Assembly: GCA_022419385.1 (NCBI GenBank)
Contig: JAJUBI010000006.1
Location: 310,001-374,000, forward strand
DNA from: Paraconiothyrium sp. Pb-2020
Lineage: Eukaryota > Ascomycota > Dothideomycetes > Pleosporales > Didymosphaeriaceae
DNA length: 64,000 nucleotides
Direction of reading: 5' to 3'
The position numbers were made by a program, and so were the translations under genes. The notes beneath the pieces are model-generated. The model was not told the origin of the DNA. It made no database searches and was given only the letters and a program-made list of their open reading frames with translations. Each line of letters begins with the position of its first letter. Position 1 is the first letter of the stretch. Shown here one piece after another: positions 34,331 through 46,157 of this stretch.

Positions 34331-37300
34331 GGTCACATCATGCGCTGATGGGTAATTCGCTCCCGGTGTTCGCACCCAGACGAATAACCGTGAAGGATGG
34401 TGGAAAATCGTACCTTTTCCCTTCTGACCTCGGTCTTGCTTTGCATTGGTTTCTCATTTTTATTTTCTTTGTTACTATGGAGAGACGTTATGTATACCCA
34501 ACTTTTCGGTCTAAAGATAGCATTGATAGATCTCATCAAAATTATTGTGGTATACCTATTGGTAAAGAAATCGATGGTTTGCGATGGAGTTGCCTTCCTC
34601 GCTCCGCTGAAGAACCTCCCCCCGAAATCGTCCTGAATTGCCTTCGATCTTGCATGACGTGTTCATATCCACTAAATTCCTTCTTCATGGGCCAAAAAGC
34701 CTTTCCCTTCTGTCATCTCCGCATGTTCCACGCAATCAACACCGTCACACCATCAGTACGGACGATCCCCAAGACCTCGGACATATATGCACCCAACTAC
34801 GACAAGGATTGCCGTACCCCCAATACCCCTCCTCCAAGCAATCCACCACACAGCCACCGCAGCCAGCAAGCCCTCGAACCCAAGGGGCAGCGCACTTGCG
34901 CCCGTCTGCTCCGCACTCGTCACTGCAGGGCCACCATCAGCCACCGAAGTTGGTGATACCGTTGAGGTGGCGGAGGTGGATGTCACAAGAGGGGTAGACG
35001 TTGATACAGCAGTAAAACAAGATGTTAAGATGCAGTCTGGTGGATCCTCCGAAAAAAGACATGCTCGACCGTTCGATTGCGTAGCCCACCCCCACACGTT
35101 CGCTGAATGGGTTCCTGTCACATTTGTGACCCATGTGGTAGTCACTGGCGCGGCTGTAGCGGGAGCGTCCGCAAGTGTAGGGATGTTCATCTCGCGTGGT
35201 CGAGCCCGATACGTGTCAGTCCAACAACTCTAGGCGAATCCCGGCCTGATTTGTGTAATTGAGGACGTCATTCTGGCTGGAGGTAAAACTAGTACATGTG
35301 GCTTTTAAAAGGTATCGCATGAGTCGCGTGGAGATGGTGCGATTCTTGCATATAAAGGAGGGCCGATTCAAATGCTGGTTTTCTGCAGGGTGAACACGAG
35401 AATGAGGCTGAGCGAATGGGAGCATGGCTACTTAGGGGTGCTGTGACGGGGCAGGGGTTTAGCCGAAAGATGGCGGAGGTACGCGATGGAAAGGACTCAG
35501 GATCTTCTCCTCCGAGGCGCGTGACAGCCTTTATACTGGTGCCCTCAAATATCATAGACATGTCATTTATACATGAAGCTAGAGAAACCGTTGGCTGTCG
35601 TGCCGCAATACATATCACCCAAGCGAACATATCCGAAAGGTTCATCATTTGGGCTGCACCCGATGCCTAAGGGTCGATGAAATTTCCGTCGCCGGCAGGT
35701 ACGGTACTCTCGCAAATTCCCATGGTATACCGAGTTATGTCGGTCTAGAATGAACGAATAGGCATGACTCGATGAAATCATCCAATGTGAGTGATACACA
35801 TCCACAATAAAGACAAAAATTGGGCGTCGATGGCTTGGGCGCAAATATGCGGTTGCTCGTGTTGTAATTTTTGACGGACACCACCGTTCTGGACTCCCAT
35901 TCGCCCCTCGGGTAGTTTCGCCGATACTCGAAGAGCATGTCTGGGATTCCCTGGCGTAGTTCTCATGCCCCAGCTACTGCAGCTTTGTAGTCAGCAACCA
36001 AAAAGCAATGAAGTGAGTTGCATGCTTCGGTTAGTAAAGTTGTTATCGCTCTTTCCGGTAAATGCTCGATTACTGCAAATGAAGAGTAGCGTACGCATAT
36101 CCTGATGGACCAGGGCATTTCAACGGGATAGAAGCGTACATCGTGACTGTAAAGCTATCCGTAAGGGGCATGTACATAAGCCATTCCAAAGATTCTTCAA
36201 GGTTTGGGTCGTTCGGGGTACCCCAAGTGCCTGTGTCTCTTCGGATATAATTGGAAAGTGTCAGGGGCACATGTGTCCGTACTGCTCGCGCTTGGAAACT
36301 CACACAGTCCTAGGTAGGCTGTATAATATTGTGGCTTTTGGTCTTGCACCGTCGTATAAACGGCCGGGTTTTTGGATTGTCGAGCGAGGGAAGTGAGGCC
36401 AGGCATGCCACTCAAAAACGGCATTATTCATAAGAGTAATGCACTACCTCTACTGGCCAGACCCAGATTAGAAATGGTACCGTATTACACTTTTCAAGAC
36501 CGAGAACCGCCACGGTGATGTTTTTATGCGGCTTCCAAGGCCACATGGAATGAACGTGGTCCAATTTAGTTTGCAAGATTGTGGGTTGAACTTGTGAGAG
36601 TGTGAGCAGATGTTACAGAAATATTCGGACATATATACACTGCTACTCACGTCGGCTGACTCAGACTTTCCACATGTCTATGATTAATTACTCATGAGTT
36701 GATATGACGAGCAAGATCTCTCCGTAGCTGTAGCAAGGAACGCATTCGCAGCATTTTGTTCCTAATAAGAGATTGCTTTGAGCAGGGAGCAGACATACGC
36801 TCTCCAGATGGTTGAAATTTTACGTCTGTTCTGGTCGCATCCAATCGGCTCTTCCGCGCAGATCGTGAGACTGATGTTGAGGCGTCGTAATCTCGGCCCC
36901 AAATAGGGCAAAGTACGGCAGCAACGGCGCGAAATTAGACCCACACCAGGCTTCTGACATGGCACTTCCTCGCGAAAATCGCGATTTCCATCTGGCCTGA
37001 TGCGAATTTGCACGAGCTTTAATGCGAAATTTGACTCACGCAGGGTGAAAAGCCGCAGCTGTGACGTAGCGATGCGGTATGGTTGGCCGACGCAAGAAAT
37101 GCTCATCCCTCTCATGGATTGGGGTTGAGAAGCTCAAAGGCGTCGAGCTCTTCGCTGTCAACGCCGCGTATCGAATCTGCCCTTGCGGTCACGTACCCAT
37201 CACCATCTATTTGGTTCTTTGACGTTCCGATGTCTTCGACGGGTAAGGCCAAGTTTCCACATACGTCCAGCGTCCCACGACTGCCCTGCGTTGGTGTCGG

Positions 37301-37428
37301 ACCAGCGAGTTACGCCGATATATTTCAACCAAGGACATCTTATATCTTTTCAGCGTACCAGGTACTGACAGCTTATAGAAGACCTAAACCGGGCGCATTC
37401 GCCACCCACCAGCGAGCCACAGTCAACA
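34331..37428. other. Long intergenic region of about 3.1 kb
   Basis: The largest gap in the window. Apart from a doubtful Ser/Thr-rich minus-strand frame at 34753-35190, I find no supportable gene. The part from 35.2 to 36.8 kb is more AT-rich than its surroundings and has only short, fragmentary frames, as expected for decayed or non-coding DNA. No terminal inverted or direct repeats were recognised. Confidence 0.45.
34753..35190 (-). CDS. Hypothetical Ser/Thr-rich protein, doubtful
   Basis: A 145-codon frame from an ATG. It is rich in Thr, Ser, Ala and Val (a stretch of alternating Thr/Ser around residues 62-85) and has a hydrophobic segment near residues 103-117 (LPLGFEGLLAAVAVWWIAW). This composition resembles the stalk and C-terminal anchor of small fungal cell-surface proteins, but no signal peptide is present, and the residues after the hydrophobic part are not typical of a GPI signal. 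A 5' exon carrying a signal peptide could be missing. I do not recognise a family. Confidence 0.22.
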   Translation of the reverse strand: MNIPTLADAPATAAPVTTTWVTNVTGTHSANVWGWATQSNGRACLFSEDPPDCILTSCFTAVSTSTPLVTSTSATSTVSPTSVADGGPAVTSAEQTGASALPLGFEGLLAAVAVWWIAWRRGIGGTAILVVVGCIYVRGLGDRPY

Positions 37429-39330
37429 ATGAGCAACACCGATTCTAATGACAGACCTGGCCTCACCCAGCGGATGTCTACCCAAGTGACGCGAGAAAAG
37501 CGAGATGCCCTTGAACGGGAGCCCACCGTGGCGCTCGACAGACTGCAGTCTTCGGACTCATTGCGAAACCGTAACGACGTGTCTAACAGCAGGCAGTCGA
37601 ATCGACCACAGACTGCGCAAGAAAGTGTAAGAGCGCAGCAAAGCAACTTGCAGCGACAGCAAACCCAGAAAAAGACCGAAAACAGGCACTACGTTGACAA
37701 CGACTACTACTCGCTGAACCCATGGTATGAGCAGCAGCCTCCAAAGCCACTGTTCGGTCTGGGCCGACCATTCCCAAGAACGGTCCGCCCTGGCATGTTG
37801 TGGGGTCATCAGCGCGCAGAAGACCATGACCAGCAAGAGCAAGAAAAAGGAGATCAGTCTTATCACAGTCAAACCAGCCGTGAGTTCAACCAAGCTCTTG
37901 AGAATATTACGTCTAATCAGAATGCTAGAAAAGGCCCCCAAGGTGCTCTCACTCTGCAGATCCCACCGCAAATAGACGAACATGGAGAGCCTCAACCGCC
38001 ACCTGATCGGTTTGAGGCAGAGCTGGATGGCTACAGATACATCGTGACGAGGGCCAAAGATGCTGAAGCTGATAGCTCAGACTATGAGCGCGGCATCGGG
38101 CGGGAAGACCAACTCGACCAAAAGCAGCCATCTAAAGAGGCACATCAGGGCCTGCAGTCACTCTCCATGACTCCAGATAGCAGGGGTGATAAATCTCATG
38201 GCGATCAACCACCCCCGGATGACTCGCAATCGGTTGCTACGGCCCAGGAACAGGCCGAGAAGCAGGAGATCCGCGACCGAGAAGAGCAAGCCATTCAGGA
38301 TTATTACAATAATTACCGGAACCCGATTGCACGGTTTCGTGCACGTCACCCTGAAGCTTTGGCTGAGTTTCTTTCGGTAATCGTCATCGTGCCATATAAT
38401 GGATAATAGCTGACTTTCCTTAGACCACCGTATACCTCTTCTTCGGCATGGCCGGAGGACTGTACTCGATCACATATCCAGCTGCGCAAGGCGACTACAT
38501 TACTCAGTCTTGGGCCTGGGGTCTGGCGGTCACAGCCGGTATCTACGTCGGCGGCGGGGTCTCTGGAAGTCACATGAACCCATGGGTGTCTATTGCATTC
38601 TCCATCTTTAGAGGTTTTCCGTGGAGGATGTGCGCTGTCTACTGTTGCATGCAGATGCTTGCGGGCTTCGCCGCCGGAACTTTGGCATGGTATGTCTCTT
38701 CCTCCACATTGTTGTCCTTCCGAATCTATGTCTACGCAACTACAACGATCTCCATTTCCTCTACGATATAGTCTGACTAACATCGGTTGCCGTAGGTTCA
38801 TCTACCGCGACGCTATCATGCACATCGATCCACAACTAACGCCTTCAATCACCGGAAAAGCCTTGTACACCATGCCAACATCATACGTCTCGGTCGCCAC
38901 CGCCTTCTTCAACGACTACCTCTCTGCAGCTCTCTACACCTGCGTCGCCTTCGCCATAGGCGACGACAGCAACACCCCACCCGGCTCGGGTATGAGCGCC
39001 CTCATCTACGGCCTAATGTCCTTCCTCCTTTGCATCTGCTTCGGCTACAACGGCCTCGGCGTTTCTCCTGCACGCGACCTAGGCCCGCGGTTCATCGCAT
39101 GGTGGGTTGGGTACGGCTCGGAGACGTTCTCGACCGGATGGTGGGCGTATGGGCCCATTGCAGCGGGCTTGTCGGGTGTGCTCACGGGCGCGCTGGTGTA
39201 TGATTTGTTCATCTTCGTGGGTGGAGAGAGCCCGGTGAACTACAATTGGCCGAGTCCGAAGGATCTGAGGGATAAGTCGAGGGCGCGGAAGAGGCAGGCG
39301 AAGGAGAAGTTGGGAAAGTTGGACGTGTAG
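37429..39330 (+). CDS. Aquaglyceroporin-like MIP channel with altered NPA motifs
   Basis: Exons 37429-38376, 38424-38689 and 38796-39330 give 582 aa. Residues 1 to about 310 are hydrophilic and Gln/Asp/Arg-rich, as in the long-tailed fungal aquaglyceroporins (Fps1 and YFL054c types). The rest has six membrane helices. MIP channels pass water, glycerol and small solutes. The first pore motif, normally SG-H-NPA, reads SGSHMNPW (Pro at 369). The second, normally NPARD-GPR, reads GVSPARDLGPR (Ser495). The Arg of the selectivity filter is retained. Both half-helices are therefore unusual: Ala to Trp at the first, Asn to Ser at the second. The C-terminus is Lys/Arg-rich. The second intron (106 nt) splits the Trp codon of GTLAW. 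Membership in the MIP family is clear; transport ability and substrate are open. Confidence 0.9.
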
Positions 39331-39804
39331 GGTGCAAATTAGTTCTTTGCAAAAAACCTTCCTCGCTATCTATGTGCGGTGAACGATATGCTGTTTCTTT
39401 GTCACTAAACTAATGTCTTATTTACATTCAGTCTCAGGGTTCCTGGGTTGGCAGCTGAGAACTGATGTATCAAGATTATTGAGGTCAAGCTCCTACAATC
39501 CACATTTGCAATTCTTCGTAGAACTGCTACGAGGGGATGGGAGATGGACAGTGGGTGCTGCTAACTTCTCTTCATTAATTCCAAAAGGCCAATCACTTAT
39601 GAAGGATCATGCGGTATTTGACTTCGCTTCCTTTCGAATGAGGTATCTGTGGTCGTCTATGATATACAAACAACAGTGGATGTGAGACCCACTTGCGCCT
39701 AACGCCGTACCATGCTCCCTGGTATCCGCTACTCTAGTCGTGACCAAAATGCCCATGCCCTCCCCTTCGATCCAGGCGCGTCATGTTTTGTTTCGGCGCA
39801 GGCT
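39331..39804. other. Convergent intergenic region, MIP channel to CK2 beta
   Basis: A 474-bp segment between two 3' ends. No feature was identified. Confidence 0.5.
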
Positions 39805-40906
39805 CTACTGCTGCACCGCCGCGCCCTCAAAGCCATCACCCTCCATCTCCTCATCCTCCTCTTCCTCCTCGGCATCTTCATCCTCTTCCTCAAATCCGCT
39901 CTCAATCCTCGCGCCCCTCAGCCTGTCCTTCAGCTTCTCCCGCTCATCAGCCTGCCATCGCGCGAGCGCAGCGGCAGCATGCACCTTGAAGCCGAACACC
40001 TTGGGCTCGTACCTGCGCTGGCTCTTCGGTGGCAACATGTTGGGGTATACCTGGAATAGGATGTTGTGGAAGGAGGTGCCGAAGTATGCGCCGTCGATGA
40101 TGGCATGGCGTGAGGACTTGGGGTTGTAGAGGTCTTCGCAGCGGGCGCAGTAGAGCTTTACAGGGGAGGAATTGGCAACGTCGGATTGGCCCATGGGTAG
40201 GAGCGGTTGGGACTCGCACATTACACGCGGACACTTGCCGAAATCGGACTTCTTGAACTTCTCGAGCTGGGAACATCAGCATATATACCTTGCGAATCTC
40301 TTGTGCTTGGAGCGCACCATCTTGGCCAGTCCTCTAGTCGTGACAATGTATCGAGCGTGCACGAGTCCGTATAGATGCCGCGCAGACTTCTCTATTTGTT
40401 CCCGCATATCATCGTCGCAGTCAAAGTCAAAGACATCCGTAACAAGGTCGAGGGCATATTGGTAATACTGGACTTCGGTGTTCAGGCCCGTAAGGTTGAA
40501 GCGGTCGGTAAGGTATTCTTCGTCGATCTCGCAGAAGTATTCATTTCCTCTCGAAGATATGAACTGCCCGGTAATATGTCAGCCATGTACGAAGGTATGG
40601 CACATGCCGTCTGGAAGACACTACGTGACTGTCGCAAAAGACCAAGTAGATGAGGTAGATCGCTCAAGCGCCATATTTCACGAGCCTTAGTGCGCGATTT
40701 TGGACCTGTGAACTCACCCAGTCCCGCCAGTAGCTGGTGTAATCGCTGTCGGTTTCGCTGTTGAAATCGTCCATGGCGCCGTGGCCTCCACCGTAGGGAA
40801 CTCTGAAATCTGAGACTAGTCCTTCTAGCGACGGTATCAGTTCACTGATCTTCTCTTGCACTTGATCGCGTGGGGAGGCAACGACACCCTGGCCGGCGTC
40901 TGACAT
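39805..40906 (-). CDS. Casein kinase II regulatory (beta) subunit
   Basis: Exons 40906-40718, 40563-40318 and 40266-39805 encode 298 aa. The beta subunit dimerises and docks the CK2 catalytic subunits, setting substrate choice. Seen are the core start YWRDWFISSRGNEYFCEID, the acidic patch DVFDFDCDDDMREQIE, RYIVTTRGLAKMLEKFKK, and the zinc-ribbon cysteines in CPRVMC and CARC. The C-terminus has a long Glu/Asp run (EEEDEDAEEEEEDEEMEGD), a fungal-type extension. The first intron is 154 nt, the second 51 nt. The start is the ATG at 40906; a TTG two codons upstream is not used. The gene is head-to-head with the RGS-LOV photoreceptor, with about 1.2 kb between start codons. In Neurospora, CK2 phosphorylates clock proteins, but no functional link to the neighbour can be read from sequence. 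Confidence 0.96.
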
Positions 40907-42137
40907 AAACAATGCGCAGGGTGAATGAAGAGGGACGGGACCGAGCTTGGCGGCACGCGGGGTGTGGTCGGAGCATTGTTGTTCCCCACCGACATCGATC
41001 TCGGCCCAGCCTCAGCCCTTCTCATCGCAGCTACGTACACTAGCGGAAGCCACGCGGGATTGACGTTACCAGCTGTTACATCACCATTCACTCAAGTCCA
41101 GGCAGGCTTACCTGCACTAGTGCTTGTGCGAAATTTGGCGCCTGCACTTGTTTCCCAGCCATCTCTTGCGCCTCCACATGTCATTGAGGCAGCCACGGCA
41201 GGTTCGAGACGATCGGGTCGCACAGTTCTGCAAGCAATCGCAATCGATATCGTTCATCAAGCCGTCAGACGCGTGTTTGCAACTTTTCGAACATGTAACT
41301 CCGACTTTCCGAGAAGCGCGGAGACCGGGATGTTTCACTAACGCCCGAGGCAAACCTTCGAGTAACAACCCGTTACCTGGAGAGTCAATCCCGCGGCTCA
41401 AAGTAACCAGCTCAACGGCCGGAACCATTGTTTACGCAATGGCCCGCATTCGCCATGTCTGAGAACGAGCCACCCATCACTTGCATCTTCCTTGAAGGAC
41501 TGATCGCAAGGTGGTCTGAACCTACACGGGACCTGAAAAGCACTGTTTACGATCGCTAGACCGTTGCTAAACCCTGTACATATTACGCCTCATCCTCTGC
41601 ATCGCGACTCCACAGCTGCGTGGAGCAACGGCTGCATCTAATGGGATCCCTGTCTACTGATGAACTCTAGGTCGTTGTTGGTTGACAGTCCCGAAGTTTG
41701 TGCAGTCCAAGATAAATCGCGTGCTCTTCCCGTCCCTATCACATCCGTACGATTTTTGACAGGGCGGAGGTCACTTGCCCTGCTTCTGTTCATTTGGTCC
41801 TTCCAGCTCGTGGCTCATAAACAACGGCTCGTACCTGCGTACCAGCACATTGCTTCTTTCGTGGCTTATCGTGTATTCTTCATAGTTTGCTGTCCGTGTT
41901 GATTGGCGTTGCGCCTCGCCTCTGTCGACTGGCCAATCGTCCCTTCCCTCCAAGTATATATACAAGCAGTACGTTAGCTTCGAGCTAAACGCGAAGTTGC
42001 AGTTGGATGTATAACCTTGCGGCTAACAGGTTTAGGGGCTTGCGGAAGCTCTTTGACAGCTCGTCCTGAACAAACGCTGAAGTCTATGCGTCATCGCGCA
42101 TCTAACATTACAGCTACTGCATAGCCGCGTGCGGACG
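40907..42137. promoter_or_regulatory. Divergent intergenic region, CK2 beta and RGS-LOV genes
   Basis: A 1.2-kb region between two head-to-head genes. Short open frames across 40925-41462 are in low-complexity or unrecognisable sequence. The promoters of both genes must be here; no motif stands out by eye. Confidence 0.45.
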
Positions 42138-44553
42138 ATGAACGGAACGAACGTTGGCCATAGCAGACAGCCCAGCAGCCCTACGCTGCCCCCAAATGTA
42201 CCAAAAGACGGGCTTTTCATCAAAAAGAGCGATGACATAATGGGTGAGCAAGGCCTCGAGGATCTGACAACCAACTATACGTCTCAAGCCGACTCTGCGG
42301 GCTCTGTGCGAGCTTTCGAGGAATACGGCAGAACCGACAGTGTAACGCAAGAGACGGGTTCTGAGCATAACGCGACACGCAAACGCTTTTCAGCAGACGA
42401 ATTGAGACGCTATTCGATAGACGAATTGACTTCATACGACCTACACCCGCCGCCACCGACTTCCGATGCGAACGCAGAGCAACTCGCATCGCGGCTCTTC
42501 TCAGCAGACCACCTTGACCTGATACTGAAAGATACCGAGCATTCCCGGCGCTTCCGTTCATTCCTAGAAAGATATCACCCTCAATTGGCTGCGACCCTTG
42601 TGCGCTACCTGGAGTCACAAAAAGCTCTCGCAGCCATCCGATATGCAAATGCTTTAGCTGAAGTGGTTTCTGCTACGCGACCTGCACGATCGCAACAGCC
42701 ATCTCGTTCATCGTCTGTGAAGAGCAATGCAGCGGTTGTGGATACACACTTCCAAAGCTTCTCCCAAAAAGCTGTTGACGAACTAGTGAACGAAGCACTG
42801 CCCGCGTACATCACGTACCGGATGATTACAGTCGTGACGGAATGCTTAGTGAAAGATATAACCGGGAATAACTCACCGTTCATGCGGGATTTGGTCCAAG
42901 GTCTCGCAGAAGTCTATTGCTTAAGCGATCCAAACCAGCCTGACAACCCGCTCGTTTTTGCATCTGAAGGTATGATATACGTCCACAAAGCGCTTGTCAG
43001 ACCGCTTACATGCCGACACAGAGTTCTACAATACCACACAGTACAACCACGAATATGTCATCGGGAAGAATTGTAGGTTCTTACAAGGGCCCCAAACTTC
43101 CAGGGCTGCCGTAAAACGCATAACTAATGCGCTGCGCAATGGCCAAGAAATCAGCGAGATACTGCTCAACTAGTAAGCACTACATTCAGACATAACACAT
43201 GATTGACTGACTATCTTGCAGTAGACGAGATGGGAATTCTTTCCTGAACCTGGTTAGTCTGCTCATCACGGTGCTTGTCTAACTCTAACAGCGCCAGGTC
43301 ATGATGGCTCCTCTAATGGATCAGCGTGGCAACGTACGCTACTATGTTGGCGCTCAGATCGATATTACTCGCCTTCTTGAAGGTGGGAAAGGTTTGGAAT
43401 CTCTCAAGCAACTTCTTGACCAGGAAAAGGAAGCCGCCAATATCGCAGTTTCTACAGATAGCAAGCCATCCTTGAGAATGCTGCGCGAGCTCGGGGGTTT
43501 GCTAAATGAAGAGGAAGCAGACATTGTCAGGCAGCGCAACGTCCGAGTCCGTCGAGGCTCTACGAGTTCGAGCGCTAGCACATCTACACGTGCCGCGACA
43601 AGCTCAGGCAGGCGCTTCATCGGCATGGATGACTCGGACGACAACTTATGGCCGGCGAAGAGATATGGACCGGAAGGGAGGTTACCGGGCGTCTATCAGA
43701 ACGTAAGTCTGATTCCACTTCACTCAGATTTTCTTGCCAACACATGCAGTATCTCCTCGTGCGGCCTTACCCCTCCTTACGCATCATCTTCACCTCCCCC
43801 GCCTTACGGATACCCGGTCTCTCCCAATCCAAGCTCATGGACCGCATTGGAGGACCGCAATACGTCCGAGAAGGCCTCATGGAAGCCCTCGCCCAAGGCT
43901 CTAGTGTCACGGCAAAAGTATCCTGGCTAACCCAGAACCTTCGCTCTCATCCGACGCCCACCTCAGACACCGCATCCACATCTGGCCCAGACCAACAAGC
44001 CCCTCTCGAAAGCCGCCCTCGCTGGATACACTGCACACCGTTGCTCGGTTCAGACTCAAAACCCGGCGTCTACATGATTGTCATGGTCGACAAAGAAGAA
44101 ATCACCGGCACCCTCAATGCCCGCCAAAACATCGTTCCCCCGGTTGTCCGCAGCCGCGATCTCACCCGCGAAGCATGGTCACACCGCGAAGCCAGCGCCG
44201 GGACCAGCGCGGCGCGCTTCACTAGCACGAAGCTCTATACGGACTACCTCAGAAGAGAAGGCACAGTCAGCGAGGACAGCAGCTATACACGAAGGGGAAC
44301 ACCAAACGCTAATAGAGTGTCGTTGGAGGAAGACATCGGATTAGGAAGAGTCAATTCTGGGCTGGCGAGGATAGGCCTAAGCGATGAGGGGAGGCCAGGG
44401 AGCTCGGCAGCCGTCAGACAACAGAGTCGCGCTGGAAACGAAGGAAACGATGCTGAGCAACTAGAGCTTCGCCACGCGCATAACGTCTCGATGGGCGTGG
44501 GACCGCCGACGCCGTATCGTAAGCGGAGTCCGGCTACGGAGCTGGATATCTGA
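42138..44553 (+). CDS. RGS-LOV blue-light photoreceptor (BcLOV4-like)
   Basis: Exons 42138-42969, 43022-43172, 43222-43252, 43298-43702 and 43750-44553 give 740 aa. Residues about 113-260 form an RGS-like domain (LASRLFSADHLDLILKD, RRFRSFLERY). Residues about 270-350 form a LOV domain that binds flavin: the photoactive motif GKNCRFLQGP has its cysteine (Cys295) intact. The loops YRRDGNSFLNL and YYVGAQIDIT keep the polar side chains that hold the flavin ring. A Ser/Thr/Arg-rich linker (about 400-470) is followed by a segment that resembles part of a second PAS fold (YLLVRPYPSLRIIFTSP onward, about 473-590) and a disordered tail. Fungal RGS-LOV proteins, first characterised from Botrytis as BcLOV4, move to anionic membrane lipids in blue light. 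Intron 3 uses the acceptor at 43297, because this restores NLVMMAPL. The start is the first ATG. Confidence 0.92.
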
Positions 44554-45066
44554 CTAGCGAAGGAGCTGTGGTGGATGGAAGCCTATTAAGGCACTGTTGC
44601 GTCATGTTGTCTTATTGTTTGATGAATTTGTAGTGCGCAGCTTTAGCGGTGTCTGACGTTCACGGTTCGTATGCCTTTGATGCATTTCGCGGATCCATGC
44701 TGGGCCGGAGACGCATGGGTCAGTTGACGCGCAGTCGACTTTAAGGAGGATTTAATGAGGGCTAAACCTTAAGATCCATATGCATGCAGGCAGTAATATG
44801 ATCGGATTTCACAATATATACGAATTTGTAGTCGTTAGTTGCACAATCTGATTCCCTACTGTGTCTGTCTATAGGCTCGTTCGAATGGACTCGTGCCCTT
44901 AATTGTGACATGGTGAGGAGGCATCACAATCAGGAGTGGAGAACCCAAGATAAGCAGCCAGAAAGCTCTAAGGCGCCGTCTTCCTGCCTAAACGCACTTG
45001 AGCCGCTAATCATATAAAGCAACAACTTCACCAACCCCAAATCCTCTCCCCTCCAAGCGTACTTCT
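44554..45066. other. Convergent intergenic region, RGS-LOV to hydrolase
   Basis: A 513-bp segment between two 3' ends. No feature was identified. Confidence 0.5.
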
Positions 45067-46157
45067 TCAAAACTTCTTCAACACCTCCTTCAATGCCTCC
45101 TCTTTCATATTGAAGAAAACACTCGTGTGCGTATCCTCGCTCACATGGTACTCCGTCTTCCCCTCCGCCCCAGCCCTCGACTTTAGCTCCGCCGCAATGT
45201 AGTCCCCATGACTAATCGGCACATTCATATCCAGCGTGCCATACCACATCATGACCGGCAAATCGCCTCGAATATCTCTAATCCTAAAACCCCAGTCACT
45301 GCACGTGACCGCGCCGTCCTGGCCCGCGCCTGCAAAGCTGTGTCCATACGCACGATTCGCAGAGGTCATCATGGTCCACAGCACGTCCTCATCTTTCAGG
45401 AGTGCCAAATCCTTGGGATGGTGCGAAGCTAGCATTTTTGGATGCAGCATTTGTCTCACGCGCGTCTCGATGGGTAGGTCGACGCGGCCGACGGGCCCTA
45501 AGAAGATGTTCTTCATAGCCCAGGAGATTAGCCAGGCGGGGGAGTAGCGCCAGCCGTAGGGGAAGCCGAGTTTGTGCGCCCAGGCGCCGCCGCGGTGGCC
45601 GATTAGATTGGAGGGGCCGATGCAGCAGATGAGGGAGGCGGATTTGAGCGAGGAAGGGGGGAGGGTGTAGGCGCAGGCGAGGATGGAGGGGCCGGCGCCG
45701 GAGGCACCCTGTGCTTATGATTAATTCCTTGTATTGCGATGTGAAGATGAGTGTGTGGACGAACCATGATGGCAAACTCCTCGATTCCAAGATGCTCTGC
45801 CAACTTCTCGATATCTCGCGGGTAATCCAGCAGCTTCCTGCCCGGATGCGGAGAACTTAATCCCAGGCCTGGTCTATCCGTAGCAATGATTCGCGCTCCA
45901 TACTTCAAGCCTAGCTCGTGGAGATAGACGCCCTCGATGCGGCACGCGGGGAGCCCGTGGAAGAAGAAGATGGGCTTTCCTGCGAGTGAACCGTACTGTG
46001 CATAGCCGAGTGTACGGCCGTCTGGAAGTGTGAGAGTGTAGTCGTGGTCAAGACTTGTGGGGTAGCGGCCTGTGGGACCGTGGAGGGTGATGGGGGTGAG
46101 ATTTGAGGAGGCGAGGCTGGGGATGAGGTAGGAGAGGAGGGATTTGATAGTGTCCAT
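45067..46157 (-). CDS. Alpha/beta-hydrolase fold protein
   Basis: Exons 46157-45765 and 45708-45067 encode 344 aa. The fold is clear: beta-strands with the oxyanion motif FFFHGLPACR (about 69-78), the nucleophile elbow GASGAG with Ser134 just after the splice junction, a late acid in DMNVPISHGDY, and the catalytic His in SEDTHTSVFF. The N-terminus has a weak hydrophobic stretch (LLSYLIPSLASS), too short for certain secretion. Relatives include epoxide hydrolases, esterases and meta-cleavage hydrolases; substrate cannot be told. The 56-nt intron places the GAS motif at the start of exon 2, and read-through without splicing gives an immediate loss of homology. The intergenic DNA 5' of the gene has a TGAGTCA motif near 46321. 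Confidence 0.9.

Noticed and set aside
34397..34636. 79-codon hydrophobic frame after the F-box gene
   Set aside because: Arises from a T-rich 3' region; no partner exon or family match.
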